This document shows, in pieces, positions 1 to 8,449 of a stretch of 64,000 nt of DNA. Position numbers and translations under genes: made by a program. How positions within the stretch are numbered: the stretch's first letter is position 1; each line of letters begins with the position of its first letter. The notes under the pieces were generated by a model that worked only from the letters and a program-made list of their open reading frames with translations, searched no databases and had not been told where the DNA came from. The stretch covers positions 219,708 to 283,707 of the forward strand of contig NZ_FNDT01000003.1 of NCBI RefSeq assembly GCF_900099735.1, written 5' to 3'. Origin of the DNA: Arthrobacter subterraneus. Lineage in GTDB: Bacteria; Actinomycetota; Actinomycetes; Actinomycetales; Micrococcaceae.

Positions 1-1
1 G

Positions 2-1243
2 ATGTTTCCCTCCGACGATGCAGCTGGGGTCGGCGGGATTGCGCTGGCGGGTCTGGCTGCGGCTGCTTCCAAGTATCTTGTTGCCGTCCATGGCCGCCAT
101 ATCTTCAATCCCGCCGCGTTCGGGGCGGTGGCCGTGACGCTGCTGGGACTCGGTGCAGCAGCCTGGTGGGCGGCAAACCCCGCCATGCTGCCAGTTGTAC
201 TGCTCTGCACGCTCGTGATCCTGTACCGGACCCGGAAGCTCCCCATGGGGGCCGTCTTCCTTGGCCTGGCCGTCGGGATCCTGGTGGTCCGGCTGGCAGC
301 CGGCGGCACCGACCCGGCCGCCGCGCTGCAACTGGTCCTGGTGTCCTACCCGTTGGTGTTCCTCCTCGGCTTCATGCTGACCGAGCCCCTGACGCTGCCT
401 CCCCGGCGCTGGCAGCAGCTGCTGGTTGCCGCCGTCGTCGCCGTTGTTCTGGCACTGCAGCCCTCTATCGGTCCAGTATTCCTCGGACCGGAGTTTGCGC
501 TCCTGATCGGGAACGCGGTTGCGTTCACCATGGGACAGCGGCGGCGTATCCGCCTCCGCTACACCGGTTTACGCCGGCCGACCCCCACCAGCGTGGAGGT
601 CTCCTTCGCTCCCGAGAAACCGGTGCGCTTCAGGCCGGGCCAGTACATGGAACTCACGCTCCCCCACGCCCGCCCGGACGGCCGCGGGGTCCGCCGGATT
701 TTCAGCATCAGCTCTCCGTCCCGGGACGGTCAGATCCGCTTTTGTCTGCGACTGTCCGACCCGCCGAGCTCCTTCAAGGCCGCGCTGCTTGACCTGCGTC
801 CCGGATCCTCCGTCGATGCGACCACGGTCGCAGGCGACTTTGTACTGCCGGCCGATCCCTCGGTACCGCTGCTGCTGTTCGCCGGCGGTATCGGAGTGAC
901 CCCGTTCCTCAGCCAGTTGAGGTCCCCCGAGGTTATGGATCAGGGCCGCGACACAGTTCTTGTCTACGTCGTCAGGGCGCCGGCCGAACTTGGCTATACC
1001 GACGAACTCGCGCAGTTCCGGGTGATCCTTTTCTGCCCGGGCGACCCGGGTCCGCTACCGGAGCGCTGGACACATGGCGGCACTCAGTTCCCGACTGCCG
1101 CTGAGCTGCGCTCCCTCATACCGGACGTGGCGGAGCGGCGTCCCTACGTTTCCGGCTCGCCGACACACCTCTCCCGCGCCGCATCCGTCATCCGCGAAGC
1201 GGGCGGAAAGTCGATCCGGACCGATGCATTCCTGGGGTACTAA
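2..1243 (+). CDS. RnfD/NqrB-like membrane domain fused to a ferredoxin-NADP reductase-type domain (5' end outside window)
   Basis: Membrane-bound flavoprotein that probably passes electrons between NAD(P)H and a membrane redox centre. The first ~175 visible residues are hydrophobic helices of the RnfD/NqrB type, including the segment HIFNPAAFG. From about residue 180 a ferredoxin reductase fold follows: RPGQYMEL, the FAD-binding RIFSISS, the NAD-binding start FAGGIGVTPF, and an aromatic C-terminus (FLGY). The visible protein has 413 residues. The membrane part begins in mid-domain, so the ATG at base 2 is probably internal and the gene starts upstream of the window. Such fusions are known in actinobacteria, where they sit near FMN-binding and ApbE proteins, but that context lies off the window. 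The domain calls are firm; the electron donor and acceptor are not known. Confidence 0.8.
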   Translation: MFPSDDAAGVGGIALAGLAAAASKYLVAVHGRHIFNPAAFGAVAVTLLGLGAAAWWAANPAMLPVVLLCTLVILYRTRKLPMGAVFLGLAVGILVVRLAAGGTDPAAALQLVLVSYPLVFLLGFMLTEPLTLPPRRWQQLLVAAVVAVVLALQPSIGPVFLGPEFALLIGNAVAFTMGQRRRIRLRYTGLRRPTPTSVEVSFAPEKPVRFRPGQYMELTLPHARPDGRGVRRIFSISSPSRDGQIRFCLRLSDPPSSFKAALLDLRPGSSVDATTVAGDFVLPADPSVPLLLFAGGIGVTPFLSQLRSPEVMDQGRDTVLVYVVRAPAELGYTDELAQFRVILFCPGDPGPLPERWTHGGTQFPTAAELRSLIPDVAERRPYVSGSPTHLSRAASVIREAGGKSIRTDAFLGY

Positions 1244-1318
1244 CGCTTTTCCGGGCGCCGCCGGCAGCGTTTCGTTCAGCCAACTTTTCCCTGCTAAGCT
1301 TCATAAGTCCCTTTCGGT

Positions 1319-1336
1319 CACTGATATTTATCAGTG
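1319..1336. promoter_or_regulatory. Perfect 18-bp palindrome in the tRNA-Arg leader
   Basis: CACTGATA-TT-TATCAGTG is a perfect inverted repeat with 8-bp arms, ending 6 bp before the mature tRNA. It is AT-rich compared with its surroundings. It could be part of the tRNA promoter, an operator, or a hairpin in the precursor leader. Confidence 0.4.
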
Positions 1337-1342
1337 GGCCGT

Positions 1343-1418
1343 GCCCTCGTAGCTCAGGGGATAGAGCGTCTGCCTCCGGAGCAGAAGGTCGTAGGTTCGA
1401 ATCCTATCGAGGGCACCA
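1343..1418 (+). tRNA. tRNA-Arg (anticodon CCG)
   Basis: Complete cloverleaf. The acceptor stem GCCCTCG pairs with CGAGGGC, the anticodon stem TCTGC/GCAGA encloses the loop CTCCGGA with anticodon CCG, and the T arm is GTAGG-TTCGAAT-CCTAT. Discriminator A and CCA are encoded at 1415-1418. It reads the codon CGG, which is frequent in a high-GC genome. Confidence 0.97.
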
Positions 1419-1460
1419 TTCCTGTTTTGGCCGCCTGTTGTCACTTCCGGCCCTCTCCTC

Positions 1461-2030
1461 TCACAGCGTCCCGCCGTGCACATAGCGGTGCGCCCACAGA
1501 TCCCGCAACAGGGCCACCTCGGCCAGGTGATGGATCATTTCCCGGTTGATGTGCTGGACCAGCGCCGCCATGGGAGCCTCAGCGAACGGTCCCTCTGCCG
1601 GTCCCACCGGCTGCCCCAGTTCCTCCAGGGAAAGCCTGGACACCGCACCCGACCAGTCCGCGTACATGCCGTCGAGCTGCTCAAGGGCTTCCCGGGCGCT
1701 CGCCGGATACTCATACGTTTCATAGCTGACCACGGGACCGCCGAAGTGCGAAGCCAGCCGGCCACCCAGCACACCGACGAGAATATGGCCGAGCCGCCAC
1801 GCGATGGTGGTCACCGGAGCGGGATCGGGTTCCGGAATGGCGAAATCGATGGTGTAGTCTCCCTGGCCCACCTGGATCGCCGCCGCACCGGTCCCACGCG
1901 GCCGGATATTCCAGCTGCCGGGGACCGGTTCCCAGAAGTACTCCCCGTCCGTCAGTCCTTCCAGCCGTGGGCGTGCCTGGTTCTCCCAGTGCCACTGGAG
2001 CTGATCGGTCAGTTCCCTGCGAATGTCCAT
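1461..2030 (-). CDS. DinB-family protein
   Basis: A 189-residue protein of the DinB/YfiT-like four-helix fold, a family that often binds a divalent metal and includes thiol-dependent transferases. The N-terminal part (DQLQWHWENQARPRLEGLTDGEYFWEPVPGSW) and the later HILVGVLGGRL and HHLAEVALLRDLWAHRY segments match this family, with histidines placed to form a metal site. The start is ATG at 2030. It is divergent from a WYL-type regulator whose start is 84 bp away; such pairs are common and suggest that the regulator controls this gene. The fold is well supported; the substrate is unknown. Confidence 0.8.
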   Translation of the reverse strand: MDIRRELTDQLQWHWENQARPRLEGLTDGEYFWEPVPGSWNIRPRGTGAAAIQVGQGDYTIDFAIPEPDPAPVTTIAWRLGHILVGVLGGRLASHFGGPVVSYETYEYPASAREALEQLDGMYADWSGAVSRLSLEELGQPVGPAEGPFAEAPMAALVQHINREMIHHLAEVALLRDLWAHRYVHGGTL

Positions 2031-2076
2031 GGTTCCTCCTCCTGCGCGGGTACAGGAAAAGCGTAGGAAAGCTTGA

Positions 2077-2091
2077 GGACAACAACTGTCC
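2077..2091. promoter_or_regulatory. Candidate operator between DinB-like gene and WYL regulator
   Basis: The inverted repeat GGACA-N5-TGTCC lies in the short divergent interval between the DinB-like gene and the WYL regulator, where it could control both. It is a candidate only; no binding motif is known to me for this regulator. Confidence 0.35.
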
Positions 2092-2114
2092 GCATTGCTG
2101 GGTACCGTGGTGCC

Positions 2115-3119
2115 ATGTTGGAAACTTCAGCACGGCTGCTCCAGCTGCTCTCCCTGCTGCAGCTTCGGCGCGAGTGGACGGGAGCTGCCCTCGCCGCACG
2201 GATGTCCGTCACTGAGCGCACCGTCCGCAGGGATATCGGCAAACTCCGCACCCTCGGCTACCCCATCCATGCCTCCCCCGGAATCGCCGGCGGCTATCAG
2301 CTGGGGGCCGGAGCCCAGCTGCCGCCGCTGCTCCTCGATGATGAGGAGGCACTCGCCGTCGCCATCGGCCTGAGCGCCGTCACAGCCAGCCCCGTATCGG
2401 GCCTCGGAGAAGCGTCCGTGCGCGCCCTCACGAAGCTGGAACAGGTTCTCCCCGGCAGACTGCGTCCGAAGTTCTCCGGGCTGCGCTCCGCCGTAACCCG
2501 GATGGCCGCTGTGAGCACCCCGGTGGATCCGGAAGTCCTCACCGCCCTCTCGGCCGCCATCACTGATCGGCGGGTAGTGGTGTTCAGGTATCTGCGCCAT
2601 GACGGGGAATCCTCCCGCCGCGTCGTCGAACCGGTACGGCTGGTGGACACCGGGCGCCGCTGGTATCTGGTGGCCTGGGACGTTGACAGACAGGACTGGC
2701 GCACCTTCCGTGTGGACCGCTGCCTCAGCGTACCCGCACCGCGCGAAAGGTTCTCCGGACGCCCGCTGCCGGCTGACGACCTCGCGGCCTACGTGCAGAG
2801 GTCCATCACCCGCTCCCCCTACAGGCACGACATCCTCGTGCGGGTCGCCGCACCCGTGGCCGACATCGCCCAGCTGGTCCCGCCGAACGTCGCAGAAATC
2901 GAGGACGACGACGGCGCTACCCTCATGCGCTTCGGCGCTGACTCCCTGGACTGGCCGCTGATGCACGTAGTGGCGCTGGGGTTCGACTTCGAGATCCTCG
3001 AGCCGCCGGGGCTCCGGGAACATGCCGTCGCGGCCGCCGGACGCCTGATGCGGGCCGCGGGTTCCGCGATTCCTGGCGCAGGACCGGCCGCAGGTGCCGC
3101 ATCCGCCGGTCCGTCGTAG
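2115..3119 (+). CDS. YafY-type WYL-domain transcriptional regulator
   Basis: A 334-residue DNA-binding regulator. The N-terminal winged helix-turn-helix (MLETSARLLQLLSLLQ... TERTVRRDIGKLRTLGYPI, residues ~1-60) is followed by the typical GGYQLGAGAQLPPLLLDDEEALAVAIGL hinge, then a WYL domain (VVFRYLR... RRWYLVAWDVDRQDWRTFRVDR, residues ~160-220) and a C-terminal WCX-like extension. The ATG at 2115 was chosen because the family begins right at the helix-turn-helix; an ATG 42 bp upstream is in frame but adds nothing conserved. It is divergent from the DinB-like gene, its probable target. The ligand sensed by the WYL domain is unknown. Confidence 0.88.
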   Translation: MLETSARLLQLLSLLQLRREWTGAALAARMSVTERTVRRDIGKLRTLGYPIHASPGIAGGYQLGAGAQLPPLLLDDEEALAVAIGLSAVTASPVSGLGEASVRALTKLEQVLPGRLRPKFSGLRSAVTRMAAVSTPVDPEVLTALSAAITDRRVVVFRYLRHDGESSRRVVEPVRLVDTGRRWYLVAWDVDRQDWRTFRVDRCLSVPAPRERFSGRPLPADDLAAYVQRSITRSPYRHDILVRVAAPVADIAQLVPPNVAEIEDDDGATLMRFGADSLDWPLMHVVALGFDFEILEPPGLREHAVAAAGRLMRAAGSAIPGAGPAAGAASAGPS

Positions 3120-3151
3120 GCTGAACCAGCAAGGGAAGACAGGAGAAGCAC

Positions 3152-3838
3152 GTGGCCGGACCAGCACAGACACAGACCACCGTTGCCGAGGTGATGGACG
3201 AGTTGTCCGCGCTCGAAGACCCGAGAATGCGCGAGGTCAATGCCAGGCACGGCGACGACCACGGCGTGAATCTCTCGCGGCTGCGCGCGCTCGCCAAGCG
3301 GCTGAAGACCCAGCAGGACCTGGCGCAGCAACTGTGGACAACCGGTGACACGGCAGCGAGGCTCCTGGCCATCCTGATCTGCCGCCCCGGGTCCTTCGGA
3401 CGGGACGAGCTTGACACCATGCTTCGCTCAGCACGTGCACCCAAGATCCAGGACTGGCTCATCAACTACGTGGTACGGAAGAACCCGCACACCGAGGAAC
3501 TGCGCGTCCTCTGGTCTGCAGATGCCGACCCGGTGGTCGCAGGCGCGGGCTGGGCACTGACGGCCGACCGCGTGGCAAAACACGCTGAGGGCCTGGACCT
3601 CGCCGGACTGCTGGACATCATCGAAGCAGAAATGAAGGACGCACCGGAACGGCTGCAGTGGGCGATGAACACCTGCCTGGCCCAGATCGGAATTCACCAC
3701 CCGGAACACCGTGAGCGCGCGCTCCGGATCGGCGAACGCCTTGGGGTGCTGAGGGACTATCCGACCTCCCCGGGCTGCACATCGCCCTTTGCCCCGGCAT
3801 GGATCAATGAAATGGTGCGGCGGCAGGACGCCGGTTAG
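3152..3838 (+). CDS. DNA alkylation repair protein (AlkD-like, HEAT-like repeats)
   Basis: A 228-residue, helix-rich protein of the AlkD/AlkC-like superfamily, which flips or excises alkylated bases. The pattern of paired helices, such as LKTQQDLAQQLWTTGDTAARLLAILICRP and DADPVVAGAGWALTADRV, and the late WAMNTCLAQIGIHHPEHRERALRIGERLGV segment fit the family. The start is GTG at 3152, with GGAAGACAGGAG upstream. The last ~20 codons lie in the first copy of an imperfect 70-bp tandem duplication, so the natural C-terminus may have shifted. The catalytic aspartate of true AlkD glycosylases cannot be assigned by eye, so activity is inferred from fold only. Confidence 0.75.
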   Translation: MAGPAQTQTTVAEVMDELSALEDPRMREVNARHGDDHGVNLSRLRALAKRLKTQQDLAQQLWTTGDTAARLLAILICRPGSFGRDELDTMLRSARAPKIQDWLINYVVRKNPHTEELRVLWSADADPVVAGAGWALTADRVAKHAEGLDLAGLLDIIEAEMKDAPERLQWAMNTCLAQIGIHHPEHRERALRIGERLGVLRDYPTSPGCTSPFAPAWINEMVRRQDAG

Positions 3839-3920
3839 GACCGGTTGTCCACCGCCCCTTGACCCGGCACGGTTCACTGAAACAGTGCGACGGCAGGACG
3901 CCGGTGAGCACCGGTTGCCG
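3781..3920. repeat. Imperfect 70-bp tandem duplication at a gene 3' end
   Basis: Bases 3781-3850 and 3851-3920 align without gaps at about 57 of 70 positions by my count. The first copy contains the last codons and stop of the AlkD-like gene, the second is non-coding and continues into the hrpA upstream region. A shorter related block around 3935-3960 may be a third remnant. Confidence 0.8.
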
Positions 3921-3982
3921 CTCTCACAGCCGGTGATGGGCGCCGGCGAACACCGGTGAGCGGCTGCCCGCCACCGCGCCGA

Positions 3983-3988
3983 GTAAAC
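3983..3988 (+). promoter_or_regulatory. Candidate -10 box for hrpA
   Basis: TAAACT lies 12 bp before the hrpA ATG, with no clear Shine-Dalgarno sequence between them. If used, the transcript would have a leader of only a few bases. No convincing -35 box is visible. Confidence 0.35.
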
Positions 3989-4000
3989 TTGGAATCAATC

Positions 4001-7000
4001 ATGTCACTGACAATTTCCTACCCTGCCCAGCTCCCAGTCTCTGAACGCCGGGCGGACATCATGGCAGCTATCGCAGCCAACCAGGTCACCATCATCGCGG
4101 GCGAAACCGGCTCGGGGAAAACCACCCAGATCCCCAAAATGTGCCTGGAGCTCGGCCTTGGCCGGTCAGGGATGATCGGCCATACCCAGCCCCGCCGCCT
4201 GGCAGCCCGCACGGTCGCCGAGCGGATCGCCGAGGAACTGGACGTGAAGCTCGGCGAAGAGGTCGGATACCAGGTCCGGTTCACCGGGGAGGTGGGCCGG
4301 AGCACGCGCATCAAGCTCATGACGGACGGTATCCTGCTCGCCGAAATCCAGCATGACAAGCAGCTGTTGAAGTACAGCACCATCATCATCGATGAGGCAC
4401 ATGAGCGCAGCCTCAACATTGACTTCATCCTCGGGTACCTGAAGCGCATCCTCCCGAAGCGGCCGGACCTGAAACTGATCATCACCTCCGCCACCATTGA
4501 CCCCGAGCGCTTCGCGAACCACTTCGCTGCCGATGAAGCCGCGCCGGTCAAGAAGCCCGCACCCATCATCGAGGTCTCGGGGCGGACCTACCCCGTCGAG
4601 ATCCGCTACCGTCCGCTCAGCCAGCCTGCGGGCGACACCGAATCGGACAGCGACGATGAACTCGAGGAAGACCGGGACCCGCTGGATGCGGTGTGCGATG
4701 CCGTCGATGAACTGGCAGGCGAGCCACCCGGGGACATCCTGGTGTTCTTCTCCGGTGAACGCGAGATCCGCGACGCCGCCGATGCCCTCCGCGCACGCGT
4801 CCAGGTGAATCCGCGGCTTCGCGGTACCGAGATTCTCCCGCTCTTCGCCCGGCTGTCACTGCAGGAACAGCACCGGGTGTTCAGGCCGGGCGGGTCAGCA
4901 CGGCGAATCGTCCTGGCGACAAACGTCGCTGAAACGTCGCTGACCGTCCCCGGAATCAAGTACGTCATTGACACGGGAACCGCCCGCATTTCCCGCTACT
5001 CGCACCGTACCAAGGTGCAGCGGCTGCCGATCGAACGGGTGTCGCAGGCATCAGCGAACCAGCGGTCGGGCCGTTGCGGCCGCGTGTCCAACGGCATCGT
5101 CATCCGCCTGTATTCCGAGGAGGATTACGAGTCCCGGCGCCCCTTCACGGATCCGGAGATACTGCGGACCAACCTCGCAGCTGTCATCCTGCAGATGACG
5201 GCGATGGGCGTGACCCGTGGTCCGAAGGACGTCGCCGCCTTCCCCTTTGTCGAACCGCCGGATTCGAAGGCAATCAACGACGGCGTCACCCTCCTCCGTG
5301 AGCTGGGTGCCCTCACCGCTGACGGCAGCATTTCCCCGGTGGGCCGGCAGCTTGCCCAGCTTCCGGTGGATCCGCGGCTCGGCCGCATGATTGTGGAAGC
5401 CGGTCGCCGTGGCTGCGCCAGGGAAGTGATGGTGCTAGCCGCGGCGCTCACCATCCAGGATCCTCGGGAACGTCCCCAGCCTGACCAGACGGCGAAGCTC
5501 CAGGCTGCCACCGAGAAGCACCGAAGGTTCACTGATGAAAAGTCCGACTTCACCGCCTACCTGAACCTCTGGCGGTATCTGCAGGAACAGCAGAAGGCTC
5601 TGTCTTCGACGCAGTTCCGCAAGCTGTGCCGGAATGAGTTCATCAATTACCTGCGTGTGCGCGAGTGGCAGGACCTCTTCACCCAGCTGCGCCAGCTGGC
5701 CAAACCCCTCAACATCACCCTTTCTCCGGGGGAGGTTGACCCGGTAGCGCAGCACGACGCCGTCCATATCAGCATGCTGTCCGGTCTGCTCAGCCACATC
5801 GGCCTGTATGACCAGCGCAAGCGCGAGTATGCCGGCGCGCGCGGAACCCGATTTGCCATCTTCCCCGGCAGCGCGCTCTTCAAGAAGAACCCGGATTGGG
5901 TGATGGCGGCCGAGCTCGTGGAAACCTCACGGCTGTGGGCACGGGTTGTCGCCACCTTCGATCCGCTGTGGGCAGAGGACGTTGCTCCGGACCTCGTGAA
6001 GCGCAGCTACAGCGAGCCGCATTGGTCCCGCAAGATGGGCTCCGTCATGGCCTATGAGAAGGTCACCCTCTACGGAGTGCCGATCGTGCCCCAGCGGCGA
6101 ATCAACTACGGTCGCATTGACCGGGAACTGGCGCGTGAGCTCTTCATCCGGCACGCCCTCGTTGAGGGTGACTGGCGAACGCATCACAAATTCTTTTCGC
6201 GCAACAAGGCGCGGATCGCGGAGATCGAAGAGCTGGAAAACCGGATGCGCCGCCGCGACCTCATGGTCGACGACGACACCCTGTTCGCGTTCTACGACGC
6301 GCGGGTGGGAGCCGAGGTGGTGTCCGAACGGCATTTCGACAAGTGGTGGAAGCAGGCCCGCCAGGAGAACCCCGGGCTGCTCGACTTCAATCCTGAAGAA
6401 CTGCTCAGCCGGGATGCCGATCTCGACGAGCAGGCCTTCCCGAAGACCTGGCATCAACAGGGGTTCGAGCTGCCGCTCAGCTACGAGTTTTCTCCCAACG
6501 TTCCCGGGGCTTCGGACGGGGTGACGGTGCAGGTGCCGATCCTGTTCCTGAACAAGCTTGAACCGGCACCGTTCCAGTGGCAGATTCCCGGCCTGCGCAT
6601 TGAACTGGTGACGGCGCTGATCAAGTCGTTGCCGAAGCAGGTCCGCAAGAACTTCATTCCGGCACCGGACGTCGCCCGGGCAGCCGTCGATTCCCTCCAC
6701 GCGGACTTCGACCCTGCCCGCGACGAACTCGAACCCTCGCTGGAGCTGGCCCTGCGCCGGCTGAGAGGCTCCATCATCCCGCCGGGTTCCTGGAACCGGG
6801 ACGCCCTCCCGCCTCACCTGCTGATGAGCTTCCAAATTGTCGACGCGAACGGGCGCGTCCTGGACGAGGACAAGGATCTGTCTGCGCTGAAGGACCGGCT
6901 TGCCCCGCAGACGCGCCGCGCAATCGCCGAGTCCCTGGGCGCCACACCGGCTTCGATTCAGCGGACCGGCGCTGAAGAGCGGCGCAAGCAACAGTCTCCA

Positions 7001-7942
7001 CCGCCGTCGTCGTCATCGGTTGAGCAGTCGTCGGTCCAGTCGTCGTCATCGGCACCGGAGAGTCCTGGCATCACGGAGATCAGCGGCGCAACCGCGTGGA
7101 ACTTCGGCACGGTGCCGCAGGAAGTGTCCCGCATCGTCGGCGGCCACCGGGTGACCGGTTATCCCGCTCTGGTCGATGAGGGGAAGTCCGTCGGCCTCCG
7201 GGTCTTCCCGAACCCGGACGAGCAGTCCGCCGCGATGCGCGCCGGCGTCATCAGGCTGCTCGCCCTGCGGGTGCCGAGCCCGGCACGCTACGTCCTGGAG
7301 CATCTGAGCAACGCGGAAAAGCTGACCTTCACGCAGAACCCGCACGGCAGTGTCAGTGCATTGATCGAGGATTGTTCCATCGCGGCGATCGACAGGCTCA
7401 CGCCGGAGGGTCTGCCGTGGACGGCCGGAGAGTTCGACGCCCTGTATGAGAACGTCCGCGCGGAACTCATCGACACCGTGTTCGCGGTGACGGCAATCGT
7501 CGAAAAGATCCTCGCCAGTGCGCGCAGGATCGAAAAGCAGCTCAGGGGAACCACCAGCCTGGCCCTCATTACGGCGCTGAATGACGTGAAGAGCCAGCTT
7601 GAGCAGCTCGTCTTTCCGGGATTTGTTGCCCGGACCGGTTACGCCCAGCTCGCCCACCTGCCGCGGTATCTCGCCGGCATCGAGAAACGGCTGGAAAAGC
7701 TGGCCGGCAACGTCCAGCGCGACGCAATCAACACCGCGACCGTCCAGCGTCTCGAAGACGAGTACGACGACGCCCTGGCCGCCGTTGCGCCCAACGGACG
7801 GACAGTGCCGCCGGCCCTGGCCCGTGTCCGCTGGATGCTGGAGGAACTGCGGATCAGCCTGTTCGCGCAGGAACTGGGAACGGCCTACTCAGTGTCGGAA
7901 AAACGCATCCGGGCCGCGCTCGGGGAAGCCCTCGCCGCCTGA
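4001..7942 (+). CDS. hrpA: ATP-dependent RNA helicase HrpA
   Basis: DEAH-box RNA helicase of 1313 residues, the usual size of bacterial HrpA. Motifs in order: Walker A GETGSGKT (residues 34-41), DEAH (131-134), SATID, and motif VI QRSGRCGR. Then come the helicase-associated and OB-fold regions and the long C-terminal domain special to HrpA (DUF3418). A serine-rich, low-complexity linker (~residues 1000-1040) separates the two halves. HrpA resolves stalled ribosomes or mRNA structures in E. coli; the role here is inferred from family. The ATG at 4001 was chosen over an in-frame GTG at 3956 because the conserved sequence starts there. Confidence 0.95.
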   Translation: MSLTISYPAQLPVSERRADIMAAIAANQVTIIAGETGSGKTTQIPKMCLELGLGRSGMIGHTQPRRLAARTVAERIAEELDVKLGEEVGYQVRFTGEVGRSTRIKLMTDGILLAEIQHDKQLLKYSTIIIDEAHERSLNIDFILGYLKRILPKRPDLKLIITSATIDPERFANHFAADEAAPVKKPAPIIEVSGRTYPVEIRYRPLSQPAGDTESDSDDELEEDRDPLDAVCDAVDELAGEPPGDILVFFSGEREIRDAADALRARVQVNPRLRGTEILPLFARLSLQEQHRVFRPGGSARRIVLATNVAETSLTVPGIKYVIDTGTARISRYSHRTKVQRLPIERVSQASANQRSGRCGRVSNGIVIRLYSEEDYESRRPFTDPEILRTNLAAVILQMTAMGVTRGPKDVAAFPFVEPPDSKAINDGVTLLRELGALTADGSISPVGRQLAQLPVDPRLGRMIVEAGRRGCAREVMVLAAALTIQDPRERPQPDQTAKLQAATEKHRRFTDEKSDFTAYLNLWRYLQEQQKALSSTQFRKLCRNEFINYLRVREWQDLFTQLRQLAKPLNITLSPGEVDPVAQHDAVHISMLSGLLSHIGLYDQRKREYAGARGTRFAIFPGSALFKKNPDWVMAAELVETSRLWARVVATFDPLWAEDVAPDLVKRSYSEPHWSRKMGSVMAYEKVTLYGVPIVPQRRINYGRIDRELARELFIRHALVEGDWRTHHKFFSRNKARIAEIEELENRMRRRDLMVDDDTLFAFYDARVGAEVVSERHFDKWWKQARQENPGLLDFNPEELLSRDADLDEQAFPKTWHQQGFELPLSYEFSPNVPGASDGVTVQVPILFLNKLEPAPFQWQIPGLRIELVTALIKSLPKQVRKNFIPAPDVARAAVDSLHADFDPARDELEPSLELALRRLRGSIIPPGSWNRDALPPHLLMSFQIVDANGRVLDEDKDLSALKDRLAPQTRRAIAESLGATPASIQRTGAEERRKQQSPPPSSSSVEQSSVQSSSSAPESPGITEISGATAWNFGTVPQEVSRIVGGHRVTGYPALVDEGKSVGLRVFPNPDEQSAAMRAGVIRLLALRVPSPARYVLEHLSNAEKLTFTQNPHGSVSALIEDCSIAAIDRLTPEGLPWTAGEFDALYENVRAELIDTVFAVTAIVEKILASARRIEKQLRGTTSLALITALNDVKSQLEQLVFPGFVARTGYAQLAHLPRYLAGIEKRLEKLAGNVQRDAINTATVQRLEDEYDDALAAVAPNGRTVPPALARVRWMLEELRISLFAQELGTAYSVSEKRIRAALGEALAA

Positions 7943-8023
7943 GGACCGGCAAGTTTCGGGCAGTTCCGGCGGGGTGCGCACCTGGCAACCCGCCAGAGCT
8001 GCGCAACAGTTCAGTGGATCAGG

Positions 8024-8449
8024 TCAGTCGGGAACGTAGGCCGCGTGGCCGGCATCCCGCAGCGCACGCCGGAGCCGGTCCGCATTCTCGTCGAGCTTTG
8101 CCGGCTCGGGGTTGTGGTCCACCTTGTGCACGTCGAAATCGGCTGCGCTCTGTGTCGGCCAGATGTGGACGTGCACATGCGGAATTTCGTAGCCCTCCAT
8201 CAGCACTCCGATGCGCCGGGCGCTGAACTCCTTCTCCTGCACCCGGGCGATTCTCTGCGCCACGGCCATGACCTTGCCGAGGAGATCCGGGTCCAGGTCC
8301 ACCCAGTGGGCCACCTCGCGGCGCGGCACCACCATGACGTGACCGTCGGTGATGGGGGCGATGGTCAGGAACGCCGTGACGTCGTCGTCCTTCCAGACAA
8401 AGCGGCCGGGAATCTCCCCCTCGATGATCTTCGTGAACAGTGTGCTCAT
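8024..8449 (-). CDS. HIT-family nucleotide hydrolase
   Basis: A 141-residue histidine-triad protein. The hallmark HVHVHIWP (H-x-H-x-H) holds the catalytic histidine that attacks the alpha-phosphate of nucleotide substrates such as adenosine phosphoramidates. The N-terminus TLFTKIIEGEIPGRFVWKDD and the PITDGHVMVVPRREV strand are typical of HINT-like branches. Its ATG overlaps the stop of the upstream alcohol dehydrogenase by 4 bp, so the two are translationally coupled. It is convergent with hrpA, with no strong terminator between them. The exact substrate cannot be told. Confidence 0.9.
   Translation of the reverse strand: MSTLFTKIIEGEIPGRFVWKDDDVTAFLTIAPITDGHVMVVPRREVAHWVDLDPDLLGKVMAVAQRIARVQEKEFSARRIGVLMEGYEIPHVHVHIWPTQSAADFDVHKVDHNPEPAKLDENADRLRRALRDAGHAAYVPD

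Noticed and set aside
5927..6991. 354-codon minus-strand frame inside hrpA
   Set aside because: Antisense to the conserved helicase; no ribosome-binding site or domain.
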